DNA of 64,000 nucleotides, taken from Mytilus galloprovincialis. Lineage: Eukaryota > Mollusca > Bivalvia > Mytilida > Mytilidae. Positions 37,207 through 49,053 of this stretch are shown here, in pieces (the first letter of the stretch is position 1; the number at the start of each line of letters is the position of its first letter). Location of the stretch: assembly GCF_965363235.1 (NCBI RefSeq), contig NC_134847.1, forward strand, positions 51,832,805 through 51,896,804, written 5' to 3'. The position numbers were made by a program, and so were the translations under genes. The notes beneath the pieces are model-generated. The model ran no database searches. It saw only the letters and a program-made list of their open reading frames with translations, and was not told the origin of the DNA.

Positions 37207-39495
37207 ATGAAGGCAACAATATTGTTAGCAGTTGTAGTGGCAGTCTTTGTCGCAGGTAAATATGTTTCGCTTTATATTGCTTGTGTGTGTGGTTAAATTC
37301 AAGAGGCACTGTCAGTAACCATTTATCTTTTCCCTTAAAGTGTTTTAAGATAAAGTTTTATGTTTATAAACATTCTCTCTAATTCTTCTTTATGCTTATT
37401 TGAAACTATATTTGTAAATCAATACGTGTTTTGTTGTTCTCAGTTCATCATTGTTCAATTTTTGTTCCTCAAATTTTGCTTTTGCGGCATTACGATCACA
37501 TTTGCAGTTTTAATCCAGATATTAAAAATGTGTCTTGGTCAGAAACTGTTCTACCACACTAGATGCAGTGAAATAAACTTATTTTAAATTGAACGATTTC
37601 AATTTTACCTGTTACTTTTATTCAATTGATAGATATAAGTAGATGTGGGATGAGTGCAAATGAGACAACTCTCTATCCAAGTTATTTCAGGGAATGTACA
37701 GAATCACTGAAATAACCAAGATATGTTACAGATTCCCTTATTGAATTCAGGGAATTTGTGATAAAAATCACTGATTCCCGGGTTTTTTATCCATCAGCTG
37801 TATCCATTGATAATTCATATTTTTTCGACAAGCAATTAAACTGTCTTTCATTTATGACAGGTAAATTGAACAATTTTAATTTTACCTGTAACTTTTATTC
37901 AATTTATAGATATAAGAAGATGTGGGATGAGTGCAAATGAGACAACTCTCCATCCAATTTACAATTTGTAAAACAAAAACGACTAAAGGTCAAAGTACGG
38001 TCTTCAACACGGAGCCTTAATTTAGTCTTCTGAAACTCCTTTATTTGTTGTATATGTTACAGTGAATTTGTGAATAAAATTAACGGTACCAATTTTCTTG
38101 CACCAGATGCGCATTTCGACAATACATGTCTCTTCAGTGATGCTCGTGGCCAAAATATTTGAAATCCAGAGCTTATATAAAAGATGAAGAGCTATAATGT
38201 GAAAGTTCATGATTTTTTTATAATCAAGGAACTGATAAGTCATTTCATAAAATCCCTGATTTTGACAAGGGAATGTACAAAATCACTGAAATAATCAAGA
38301 TATGTTACAGATTCCCTTATTGAATTCAGGGAATTTGTGAAAGAACATGATTTTTTTATAATCAAGGAACTGATCAGTCATTTCATAAAATCCCTGATTT
38401 TTACAAGGGAATGTACAAAATCACTGAAATAATCAAGATATGTTACAGATTCCCTTATTGAATTCAGGGAATTTGTGATAAAAATCACTGTATCCATTGA
38501 CAATTCACATATTTTTTCGACAAGCAATTAAACTGTCTTCCATTTGTGATGGAAAAGTTTTTTTTTCAATGTTGGAAAGTTCGTAAAAATACGATATTAT
38601 TAATTTTGAAGGTACAGAAGCTCATCCGCAAGTTTGCACATCGTACTACTGTAGCAAGTTTTGTAGTACTGGTGGTTGCACACGTTATGGATGCCGAAAT
38701 CTCCATCGCGGGAAGCTTTGCTTCTGTCTTCATTGCAGCAGGGTGAAGTTCCCGTTTGGAGCAACTCAAGATGCTAAAAGTATGAACGAACTGGAATACA
38801 CTCCAATGTAAGTATTGTCATCCCGATGTTTTTTTTTGCATTTTGTATTACCTTTTATAAATTTACAAAATCAAATTCATTATTAAACAAAATTATGTCA
38901 CTTATAATATATATATTTTCCAACATTTCATGTAAAAAAAACATTAATGTCTATATTTATTTTACGATTGATTTAACACAGTATACCTTTACGTAATGGC
39001 AGAAACAAAACGATCGTTTGAAAAACTCCTAAAGGCTCGGAAGATCTGTATAGTTCGCTACAATAATTAAGAATGAGGATACATTGTCTTTACATCCCAC
39101 CCCCTTCCCGGCCGTCATCTTTTATCGTTAACAAAACCATTCATCAAACTAAATACCCTAAAAAACTAGGCAGATCTGTTTAGTTTGCTACAATATCTTA
39201 GAATGAGGATATGTTGTCTTTAATCTTGCCAACGCCAACAACACCCCAATGTCCACCCATATCCGTTCTCATTTATCGTTTTCAAAAAAAATCATCTAAC
39301 AAACAGTGATTCATTAATTGTTCGAGCATATTTAAAAAAAACATTAAAAGAAAATAGTTAAAGAACATATTTAATTAAATTGTGAATATATTTTTATGTA
39401 AACTTTATGTCTTCTTTTTTATATCTATGAAAAATCCTTTACTTTTCAGAATGAAGTCGATGGAAAATTTGGACAACGGAATGGATATGTTATAA
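37207..39495 (+). CDS. MytB: Myticin B antimicrobial peptide precursor
   Basis: Predicted 96-residue precursor, the usual length for myticins A and B. Coding exons: 37207-37255 (MKATILLAVVVAVFVA), 38612-38807 and 39450-39495. The mature peptide begins HPQVCTSYYCSKFC and continues CTRYGCRNLHRGKLCFCLHC, with eight cysteines. It is followed by SRVKFPFGATQDAKSMNELE and the tail MKSMENLDNGMDML. It is strongly cationic and predicted to be secreted and stored in haemocyte granules. It differs from remembered myticin B at only a few residues (for example FCSTGGC). GT-AG sites are sound (AAG acceptor before exon 2). An AATAAA signal lies at 39830-39835. Intron 1 holds tandem and dispersed repeats. Myticin A, 7.9 kb downstream, is its tandem partner. 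Confidence 0.96.
37590..38020. repeat. Duplicated repeat blocks in myticin B intron 1
   Basis: A block starting AATTTTACCTG, with GATATAAG.AGATGTGGGATG and GAGACAACTCTC, occurs twice, at about 37597 and 37873, separated by about 275 bases. The second copy extends into the GACAACTCTC...TTTGTAAAAC dispersed repeat family found elsewhere in the window. The interval between them contains the AGGGAATGTACA unit that is amplified further right. Confidence 0.7.
38199..38474. repeat. 138-base tandem repeat in myticin B intron 1
   Basis: Two adjacent near-perfect 138-base units contain ATAATCAAGGAACTGAT and AATCACTGAAATAATCAAG and end TTGAATTCAGGGAATTTGTG. A partial third unit lies at 37.68-37.77 kb. 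The block TTTTTCGACAAGCAATTAAA flanks both the partial copy and the array (near 37824 and 38514), so the array arose by duplication within this intron. It sits 130-400 bases before exon 2. Confidence 0.8.
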
Positions 39496-40144
39496 GCAAA
39501 CTTATGACATGAAGATCACAACTGTGTACTTTTGCTATTCCTCTATCCGCTTTACTCCTTTCTACACACTTTGTACGAAATCCGTCAACAGAAAATTCAT
39601 CATCAACTTGAAAACTAACAAAAGATGTGTCGCACACGTTCAACTCACCAGTCCAGAAGTAATATCATTAAAAAAGATGAATCAAGTTAGTGTTATCGTG
39701 TGTTCAGATATATCTCTGACAGAAGAAGTAACTGTTAACAAGAAATACGTGGTTTCCCTCAAGTATTAAAAATTAGAGGTCTTCCTGCAGCTGTTTTATC
39801 TTTCCTTCCTCAGTTTTTTTTCATGTTCTAATAAAATAGTTTGAAAAGAAAACTAGTGTGATTTTCATTTTTAAATAACTTGGAATCGAACCAAATTTCA
39901 TTTAAATCTACATTCAAAACAAGCCTCTTATTACTATTGGCATTAACGTCGAAAAAAGCTACAAGTAAACGTCAATCAATGTCAATTAAACTGCATATTC
40001 CATTTACTATCTATGAACTTGAGGCCGCAGTAAATTCTTTGTTGAAGTATCATAATTTGTTAAGGAGATAAAAATCAAGATAATAAACAATTAAAAGGCG
40101 AAAGGTCGCATAAACGTTAACAGTGTTAAAGAGAGACGGGAGAA

Positions 40145-40560
40145 ATAAAAGAGTCAAAATTTAAATGCAAAATCATCAGAGGTAAATGAACTGTAAATGT
40201 CATGGCATAAAACGAAAAACGACAAAAGAGACAAACATCCGTTTACAAAACACAACATAAATAACTTTAAAATGAACAACACGAACCCCACCAAAACTGG
40301 GGGTGATAGCAGGTACTCTGAAAATGTAATCAGATCCCTACTCACTTATGGCACATGTCATGTTGCTGATGCAAGTACAAACCCAGTGATAAGTCTGATA
40401 ACATGTATAAGGTACGCTACATTCAAAGAATATAGAATGGATTGTGGTGTCGTCATATGTGAAACAGACATTCGATAATGGTCAACAACCTCAAGATCGC
40501 GTCTATAAAATGGTGGAAGGCATGACTTCATCTTTTTGTTCATTTATTACATGCAATCTG
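40145..40560. repeat. Dispersed mussel repeat downstream of myticin B
   Basis: Contains GGGGGTGAT, AATCAGATCCCTACTC, GGCACATGTCATGTTGCT and a CATATGTGAAACAGACATTC block. Related copies are near 3.65-3.85, 47.75-47.9 and 53.5-53.95 kb. No coding content. Confidence 0.6.
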
Positions 40561-40889
40561 AACCCACAAACAGTCAAAATGTCGCAAACAGTAATATGAT
40601 TTAAACGGCAAACAGTTCTGGTATCAAAAGCACATAAGAGCTCACAAATACAAGTATGTCACTTGCCAGCTCAAAAAACACACACACATACATCATATCG
40701 GTCAACTAGTTCATGATAGTGACCGCCAATCGTATGTTGCGTAATTTTCAGTTATTCCTCTCCATTACTTTCATTTGTCTCAGAATAACTTCCTGTTTAT
40801 ATAGTCTGTTTTATGTGAACATTTACAAGCTAAACGAATTAATTAACTGATAAGTTTTATTAAACATATTTCTCTGATTTTTATCATTT

Positions 40890-42240
40890 TTGAACAGACA
40901 ATTGTTAATCATTTATGAGCACAAAAGAGAGGCGAATGATGATAATACTTTTAGATATTTGGATGATATTTTGGCTCTCAATAATGACGACTTCAGTATG
41001 TATATTAATGAAATTTATCCCGTTGAACTTACTTTAAATAAAGCTAATACTTACAATGACCACTGCCCTTTTCTCGATCTTGATATCTATATCACAAATG
41101 GAAAGCTGAATACTAAAATTTATGATAAAAGGGATGATTTTTCATTTCCTATCGTTAATTATCCGTTTTTAGATGGTGACGTTCCCTTGTCACCATCTTA
41201 CGGTGTTTACATGTCTCAACTTGTACGATTCGCTCGTGTATGTAACAATGTTTTAGATTTTAACGAGAGAAATTTATGTATTACTGAAAAATTATTACAC
41301 CAGGGTTTTCGATATCACAAACTAGTCAAAACATTTACTAAATTTTATCATCGGTATAAAGACATCATTCGTAAATATAGCTCAACATGCAGACTTCTAA
41401 TACGTTCAGGTATTTCACATCCAATTTTTTATGGAAATATTCTTTATAAAGCACAAAGGTGTCAGTATTCACCTCAGAAACTTACAAAACCTTTGAATAG
41501 ACTTATTAAGAAGGGATATAATTACGATACTGTTGTCAAGTCATTAAAGATTGCATATTTTGGCGTTAATATTGAGTCACTGATAAGGTCTTTGCATCGG
41601 AACTAAACACATTTATTCTAAAATCAGTTGTTGGCATGACACGGGTTATGTTCTTCTCATATATGTTATGATGGTATGATACTAAACCCCTAACGGGAAG
41701 GATTGTTCCTGATGTTCATATGATGAAATCATAATCTTTCAGTCAGTTTAATTGAAGTCTGGAGCTGGCATGTCAGTTAACTGCTAGTAGTCTGTTGTTA
41801 TTTATGTATTATTGTCATTTTGTTTATTTTCTTTGGTTACATCTTCTGACATCAGATTCGGACTTCTCTTGAGCTGAATTTTAATGTGCGTATTGTTATG
41901 CGTTTACTTTTCTACATTGGTTAGAGGTATAGGGGGAGGGTTGAGATCTCACAAACATGTTTAACCCCGCCGCATTTTTGCGCCTGTCCCAAGTCAGGAG
42001 CCTCTGGCCTTTGTTAGTCTTGTATTATTTTAATTTTAGTTTCTTGTGTACAATTTGGAAATCAGTATGGCGTTCATTATCACTGGACTAGTATATATTT
42101 GTTTAAGGGCCAGCTGAAGGACGCCTCCGGGTGCGGGAATTTCTCGCTACATTGAAGACCTGTTGGTGACCCTCTGCTGTTGTTTTTTATTTGGTCGGGT
42201 TGTTGTCTCTTTGACACATTCCCCATTTCCATTCTCAATT
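40890..42240 (+). mobile_element. 5'-truncated reverse transcriptase element (non-LTR or Penelope-like)
   Basis: A 238-residue open frame (40890-41606) opens with FRYLDDILAL, the YxDD catalytic motif of the reverse transcriptase palm. CPFLDLDIYI, GDVPLSPSYGVYMSQL and a basic C-terminal part follow. Everything N-terminal to the YLDD motif is missing, so the copy starts mid-domain and cannot be active. The non-coding tail runs to about 42240 and ends in TTTGACACATTCCCCATTTC, a block also seen near 55.50-55.52 kb. FLDL placed after YLDD resembles Penelope-like elements, but I cannot exclude another non-LTR class. It lies between myticins B and A. Confidence 0.7.
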
Positions 42241-42249
42241 TTAGAATCA

Positions 42250-43290
42250 ATATCAGTTTTTTTTTATAGTAAAAATGAACTACTGAGTAATTTCTTTTAA
42301 AAGTTTACTAAATGCAAGTTATTAACTTTTACCTAAAGTTATAAGTTATTACTTAAAACAAGTAAAAGATTATTAATGAATTTTAAGTAATCCCATAAGC
42401 ATTGTAAGTAATACTAAGTAATAATAAGAACATTTGTTAGTAATATCATTACTCAAAATAAGTAAGAAAAAGTAATATTTGATTGAGATTGTGGCTTTGA
42501 TTGCTAATTAAATAGTATTAATGGTTTGGAAAGAGATTTCTAAGTCTTATTAGTATCAATGACATCATACCTCATTCCATTAGAAAAATTATCCACCGCA
42601 TCTCATTTACGTTTAAGCCATTGCTTCGCATAATCCTCGATTTAGGCTCAATGTATTTCGATCCTTTTGAAACACATTTCGAAGAGACGTGATGTTGACA
42701 TATCCTTGTTTTCACCTCATCTCACCTATCCTCTTTATGCTGGTCGGCATTTAAGGTTAATGTTTTCAGGCTGGGGATATATTTCGGGATACATTGCTAT
42801 TCTAAATCCCGCTGTGTAAATACTAAAGAGACAGTGACATGAGTCATTTTGTGAGCATGCTCGCATATAAATCACACACCGAGGTACATCTGAATATAAT
42901 AAGTATCGATATCAAAAGCAACTAAAATTTTGAGAGTGTTTGCAAATATATGCATTAAACACAGGACTATGTGAAATTGTGATAATTCAGTTCAAAGTTC
43001 AGAGTTCTGTATATCATAACCGTAAAATTCCGACGAAAAAGCAACTTGACTCTACAAAATGTCGGTTTGAAATTGCTTTTCATTTTATTTGTCATTTTAC
43101 CCTTTATAAAATAGAAAACCTACTTACAAAAATAAGTGTTTTACATTTTGCAATTTCTGGGCAATGTATAGATGTTATAGCTGACTATATACATGTATTA
43201 TGTAGTTTGATCATTATCGAAGGCTGAACAGTCACCTTTAGTTCCTTGCGTCTACGTTATTTGGACTCAGCTTGATAGCTATCAAACCAG
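42250..43290. other. Intergenic AT-rich region
   Basis: Bases 42290-42480 are rich in short AAGTAA / TTACTT inverted motifs. The rest up to 43.2 kb shows no familiar gene. The piece near 43.20-43.28 kb (CACCTTTAGTTCCTTGCG) is a diverged dispersed repeat, like 15.03-15.09 kb. Confidence 0.4.
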
Positions 43291-43908
43291 TTAATGCATA
43301 TAAAACTGAATATATCGTCTAAATCAACTAAAAACGGTGGAACAAAAACATCGTCAGTGAAATTTTCAACAATAACAACATTAAAAAATTTCTTGACCCC
43401 CCATTTTCCCCAAAACAAGTTTCAATATTGCCCCCCATTTCCCCCAAAACAAGTTTCAACATTGCGCTTTTTTTACGAGGATACATTCTTTTTTTCACAA
43501 ATTTCTATAATGCACAGTTCATTTTCGTGTACAATCGTTAAAGTTTCTGAATTCAATATGTATTTTAGTAATTTCATCGCGCTATTCTCAGTTCAAATGC
43601 CCTGTTATATGTAAATGTAAATTATGGAAAAAGCTGATGAATACAGAGAAAAAGCTTCATCGAAATATAATTTAAATAAAATGATGTCCAATAAAGTATT
43701 TAATATTTGTCCGGCCCATTTTAACCCATTTTTATTTATGGGCCTTGCTAAAAACCCTTTCAATATTGCATGTCAAGATGAACAAACATATGTCAAATGG
43801 TTGATTGCATTGACATTTACTGCGCAAGGTAAATGCAGAATATCATAAAAAAAGTTGAATTTCATTTGCAGCAAAGATCAAGTTCTTCTAAGTTGATTCC
43901 TAATTTAA

Positions 43909-44140
43909 GGGACGACATCAAAAGTTCAATGTAGGATAAAAAACTTAATTCACATAGTTTCTTCACTGACCCCCCCCCCCCAACTCCTTCTGAACTTAAT
44001 TTGGGGAAAATTGATTTATCAATAGAGATACATGTAAAAATCGATTTAAGATATCCAAAACTAGCAGAATTTTAACCCCCACCCCCAAACTATTTGATTT
44101 AAGTTTTTTTTATCCTACATCGATCTTTTGATGTCGTCCC
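43909..44140. mobile_element. MITE-like element upstream of myticin A
   Basis: A 232-base element with long imperfect terminal inverted repeats: GGGACGACATCAAAAG at the left and its reverse at the right, continuing as GTAGGATAAAAAACTT / its complement for about 42 bases per side. It is flanked by TAA on both sides. The middle has a run of 12 C and a CCCCCACCCCC tract. It lies about 220 bases before the RUNX-like site of myticin A, in a region otherwise homologous to the myticin B upstream sequence, where it appears absent. Confidence 0.7.
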
Positions 44141-44360
44141 TAAAGAAAAGCGTATATCTAACGAAGACTTCTATAAAGCCATGCGATGCAATGGATTGAC
44201 ATTGTCTTTCCGCACAAACAATAAACAATAAAAAATATCGTCTGTTCATATCTCTTCTGTCACAAAAAATATACTACGCAAAAAGAAATGACTAAAAAAT
44301 GAGCAACTAGACAAGAAAAAAAACTACTACGCAATAACAATTACATGCTTGCTATTTGTT

Positions 44361-44450
44361 CAACCACAATGTCCGTCTTTCCTGTCTAGAACATATGTAT
44401 ATATATACTATTTAACTTTACATTTTTGCGTTTCAACGACTGCATGAAAG
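44361..44450 (+). promoter_or_regulatory. Myticin A promoter and non-coding first exon
   Basis: CAACCACAATGTCCGTCTTT, then CCTGTCTAGAACATATGTAT and a TATATA run to about 44408 precede an exon ending GCATGAAAG at 44450 with a GTAAGT donor. The acceptor CATTTAG ends at 45084, leaving 39 bases of leader before the ATG. The layout closely matches myticin B, including TTTACATTTTTGCGTTT between TATA and exon end. Confidence 0.77.
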
Positions 44451-45123
44451 GTAAGTGAACCTACAAAAAATAACATTCTTAAAAGAGATTTAAATAGACA
44501 AACAGTGACAGTATCACCCATTAGGGGATCTCGCTGAAAAGTAAAGATATTGCCTGACAATAAATAAAATAATATTCAAATAATGTGATACCGGGCATGC
44601 AGGGTTGGGGAGGCCGCCCCAATTCGATCTGCGTCTGAAAATGAAAATTGTTGAATCAATTTTAATTTAATTTCAAAGTCTAATCATCCCACTTTTTTAA
44701 TGATTTATTTGAAATTTATGTTTTTCTATTCAAAATCTTATTTTTGTGAAGGTTGAACGATCATTTAAGTATACGAAAAATTGAAGTTCTATATCTGACA
44801 AACATGGAGATATAATTCTTGGTCTACCGGTAATAGTTCAGAATCATATGCCGTCCGTCAGTACACAATACAAGGAGAATCAATATGTAATACACTTGTT
44901 TAACTTAATTGTATTATACTTAATTCATTGACTCTATTTTGAAAAAAAACTATATATTTTTTTTTGGACCCCCCCCCCCCCTTTCTAGAAATATCAAACA
45001 GATTTGCAAATATGTTTCCATTAAGTATTCCTTTGTTCAATTTCATTTATTGTTATTTTTTGTATATATTTTTTTTCCATTTAGGATAATATTTTGATTT
45101 AACTGTAAACTCAAACGTACAAT

Positions 45124-47081
45124 ATGAAGGCAACAATCTTGTTAGCAGTTCTAGTGGCATTCTTTGTCGCAGGTAAATATGATATTCAAGAGGCACTGCC
45201 AGTAACCATTGAGATTCTTACTTAGGTATCGACCATTCAACCTCAAGGGAGTGGGGTTATGTTTTGTTTTTTACTGGTCCCCAATTTGATGTAAAAAAAT
45301 ATTCTGATCAATCAGATGACCAAAAACATATTCTGAATACAGATTTCACCCATAACTTATAGTGTTAAATTTCGAAGAAGAAAAATTTGATTGATATCGT
45401 CGAAAAACTAAATAAATTTCTGACTCAGAAAAAAACCATACCACCTTTTGAAGTTAAATGGTTGCACTCTTAACATTTATTACAAATAAAATAATTTGTT
45501 TAGAAAATAGTCTCTCAAAATCTTCTTTTATCCGTTCCGTATACACTTGTAAATTGTTTCTTTTTTAATTATCAAGTGGTTTGCTTGTTAAAAATGTTCA
45601 CGAAGTCATGTTTTTTGTCCTACCTCTGATTTTGCTATTGCTACATTAAGGTTATTTTTGCAGTAAAAGTATAGATATTAAAACATCTAGCATTCAAATA
45701 TGTTTGCATTACACTAGATGAAATGAAGGAAAACAAATGTTTTAAAGTGAAAATTTCCAGTTAATTTGATATTTCAACGACTAATTTATTGTAAAATAAT
45801 TTACAATGTTTACTTGGTACTTTTATTTAATTTACTTCAGCTAAACTCAGTTATTTTCTTTGTATGTATTATGTTTTAATAAAGTCTACAGAAACGGCTT
45901 GATTTGGTGAAAAAAAATACCATGTAGTCTTCGAAGAAAAAGAGGCGCGAAAGATACCAGAGGGACAGTCAAACTCATAAATCGAAAATAAACTGATAAC
46001 GCCATGGCTAAAAATGAAAAAGACAAACAGACAAATAATAGTACATATGACACAAAAATTATTCAAAATAAACCGATCTTATTTACATTTTATTTTGTAT
46101 ATTGAAGGTACGGAGGCTCATTCGCATGCTTGCACATCATACTGGTGTGGTAAGTTTTGTGGGGCTGGTGGTTGCACACATTATCTATGCCGAGTACTCC
46201 ATCCCGGTAAAATGTGCGCCTGTCTTCATTGCAGAAGGGTGACAAATCCTTTCGGAGCTAACCAAGTTGCTAAAAGTATTAACGATTTGGATTACACTCC
46301 AATGTAAGTATGTTATTTCCGATTATTTTGCATTATATTAACTTTTATAAATTTACAAAATGAAATTCATCATTAGACCAACATACGTTATATAGAAAAA
46401 ATTTAAGCAAGATTATTATACATTTTTATATACATACTAATAATTAAGCTTAAACTATTAGCATCTTTTTTAACATGTTTAAGCGTACGATTGGTTATAT
46501 TGTGTATGCCAGTATTTTGCACAACTTTTTGGAATTTTGGGTCCTCAATGCTCTTCAACTTTGTACTTGTTTGGCTTTATAACTATTTTGATCTAAGCGT
46601 CACTGATGAGTCTTATAATGTAAACAAAACGCGCGTCTTGCGTATTAAATTATAATCCTGGTACCTTTGATAACTATTATATGCATTTTCAGGAAATATG
46701 AGTAATTATACCATACGCGTATTGTCATAACCATATGGGTATATACTTACGATAGTTAATGAGATACATATTTTGAATTCAAATACGGCAGAAACAGCAC
46801 GACCGTTTGAACTCAGAATGTTTCTACCTTGAATAAGAGAGAATGAGGATATGTTGTCTTTCGTTGTGCTACCTTCATTTATCGTAAACAGCAACATTTA
46901 ATTTATCAATCAAAATGTGGTTTGTCAAGTGAACAAAAATCTTTAGAAATAAAAACCATAGTTTTTGAAAAGATTTCAATCAATAGCGAATATATCATCA
47001 TGTTAATTTTATGAGAAAACGTTCTTCTTTTTCAGAATGAAGTCGATGGAAAATTTGGACAATGGAGTGGATATGTTATAA
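45124..47081 (+). CDS. MytA: Myticin A antimicrobial peptide precursor
   Basis: Predicted 96-residue precursor with coding exons 45124-45172 (MKATILLAVLVAFFVA), 46108-46303 and 47036-47081. The mature peptide starts HSHACTSYWCGKFCGAGGC and continues THYLCRVLHPGKMCACLHC, with eight cysteines. RRVTNPFGANQVAKSINDLD and the tail MKSMENLDNGVDML follow. It matches remembered myticin A apart from a few substitutions. It is a secreted cationic peptide of haemocytes, with the acidic extension presumably removed after synthesis. Splice sites are canonical, and an AATAAA lies at 47396-47401. Intron 1 carries a dispersed repeat (45930-46060) just before exon 2, and intron 2 another (46513-46678). The 5' intron contains a run of 13 C near 44969. 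Confidence 0.96.
45930..46060. repeat. Dispersed repeat in myticin A intron 1
   Basis: Reads GAAAGATACCAGAGGGACAG, ATAAATCGAAAATAAACTG and CGCCATGGCTAAAAATG. The family also appears at 9.86-9.97, 16.57-16.70, 21.39-21.50, 30.83-30.95 and near 58.0 kb. It ends about 48 bases before exon 2, so it has replaced most of the normal branch-point neighbourhood. The open frame it creates is continuous with exon 2 but is not evidence of an alternative start. Confidence 0.7.
46513..46678 (-). repeat. Dispersed repeat in myticin A intron 2 (GCGCGTCTTGCGT family)
   Basis: Contains CTCAATGCTCTTCAACTTTG, GCGTCACTGATGAGTCTT and AAACGCGCGTCTTGCGT, and ends ATAATCCTGGTACC. The same family is tandemly duplicated at 52403-53072 in the other orientation, with diverged pieces at 10.26-10.35 and 38.09-38.16 kb. 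It looks SINE-like, but no tRNA-like head was identified. Confidence 0.6.
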
Positions 47082-47479
47082 GCAAACAACTTATGACATG
47101 TAAACAACTGTGTACCTTTGCTATCTTACTCACTGCTTTCCTCACTTTCTACAAACTTCGTACGAAACCGGTCAACACAAAATGTATCATCAACTTGTAA
47201 ACTAACAAAAGTTGAGTCATGTATGTTCAGATTCCAGTCCAAAATTAATATCATTATATGAAACGAATAACAAAATTAGTACCAATTTGTGACAATAGAA
47301 ATAACATGTAAACATGTACATTTCCGTTAAAGTGTAAACTACAGGATTTTGTTCTGTTATGTCTTTTCTTTTCTCAGTTGTAGTCTTCTGATTGTAATAA
47401 AATATCTTGAAAAGCAAACTAGCGTTGAGATTTATTTTTTTTCAAATAAAAGGGAAATAAACTAGACCTTTAAGATATA

Positions 47480-48900
47480 CTGTATTAAAAACATTCTGGT
47501 CTTCTAATATTTGAATAGACAATGAAATAGGAAAAGAAAAAAAATAGATTAACGACTACAAAACACCTCAATATGCAATTTAATAAATCAATAACAAAAC
47601 TTGAGGGATCACTTTGACCCAAAACAATAACTAGACAGGGTAAATGAAAGATGAAATAAACAAAGAGGCTTTGTCAAATTGAAAACTCATAAGTCTTGAT
47701 GAACGAACTGACAATGTCATGATAATTCTGATTCACATGTTGAACCAGTAGTATTTCTCAGGTCATGACAGACCTCGTGATAAGTTTATTTCTGTAGTTC
47801 AAATTAAAGAAAAGGGGAAGGGATTGTTATGACATATCCATCGTCATCTGTAAAACAAATGATCAATAACGATCAACAAACTCGAGATAGTGTCTGTTCG
47901 ATTGTCTAAGGGAAGACCTCAACATCTCTATTTGAAACACTTGTTTAACGAGCATCCTGCTATGCATTAATCACCCGCTATATGAAGTCACTATAGGCAA
48001 ACTTGCAAATCACGCATCTTTTGTGGTATCTAAATCACTTAAACTGCGAAAAAAGGTCAGTTGGTATAGTGTCTAACAAGATTTTGTGAGGTAGACGAAA
48101 TTGATCTTAAAACGATCGTATTGAATTTATTTAATGACTACTTTAGTTAGGGATTAATTGTAATCAATCTATTCAAATGAGACTGAATAATAATTTTTTT
48201 TTGTTCAGATAAACAATAATTTTACCTGGCGAAGCCGTGCGTAAAATGTTATTCGGCATTTCTTTTCGAAAATTGACTTGTTTAATGGAATAGAATGTCT
48301 CAATTGTAAACTTTCTCTTTTTTCTACGCAAATAGGCTTTTAAAAAAATAATTTATCAACTGTGTATTTGGAAAATTTGTGGAAATAGAAGAAGTGGCAA
48401 TTCTTACCTTTCATACCTTTACTTTCATTGATAAAACATAAAATTGACTCGTCCAGTGTCAAGTTTGAAGGTCATTTAAGTTACTGTACACATTAATGCA
48501 CGTTCTGATTTAATCAATAGTCACGTATGAAAAGCATAAACAGTTTGAAAATAAACTAATAATAACTTAAACCAATCAAATTGCATTAGATTCAATAACA
48601 ATGACCGGTCCACATCATAGCAAGTGATAGGGGTAAATTGGGTAGGGAGAAAATGGGAGAAAATGTCAGATATTTTAAGTTTATTATTTTGCAATAATGA
48701 ATAAAAATCTGTCAGCCAAAAGTTTTGCTATAATTTCGTAAACATGTTCTCTATTGATATAGTTATTGAAACTTTCATTTGTGTATTTAAAGCAATAGAA
48801 AGTTTGGGCTTTAAAAGTCTACATAATTATTGACTTTATACAGAAAATTCGGCCTTTTAAAACATTAAATGTTTCACAAATAATACATGACTTCAAAGCA
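47480..48900. other. Intergenic region downstream of myticin A
   Basis: Bases 47560-47920 are dispersed-repeat remnants (ATCAATAACGATCAACAAAC, shared in form with 3.82-3.84 kb). From 47920 to 48900 I see no gene, only AT-rich sequence without a convincing open frame or splice pattern. Confidence 0.4.
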
Positions 48901-48912
48901 AAATCTTTTCTC

Positions 48913-49053
48913 AAAACACTGCAAAAAATTCATTCTGATTGATATAGTGGTATTGTCATAAAACACTGCAAAAAATTCATTCTGATTGATATAGTGGTAT
49001 TGTCATAAAACACTGCAAAAAATTCATTCTGATTGATATAGTGGTATTGTCAT
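48913..49053. repeat. Three perfect copies of a 47-base tandem repeat
   Basis: Units 48913-48959, 48960-49006 and 49007-49053 are identical, each starting AAAACACTGC and ending GGTATTGTCAT. Perfect identity implies recent amplification, or a repeat-length assembly effect. Confidence 0.95.

Noticed and set aside
46513-46678. SINE with a tRNA-derived head
   Set aside because: The repeat is dispersed and SINE-sized, but no A-box or B-box could be recognised, so only a generic repeat is claimed.
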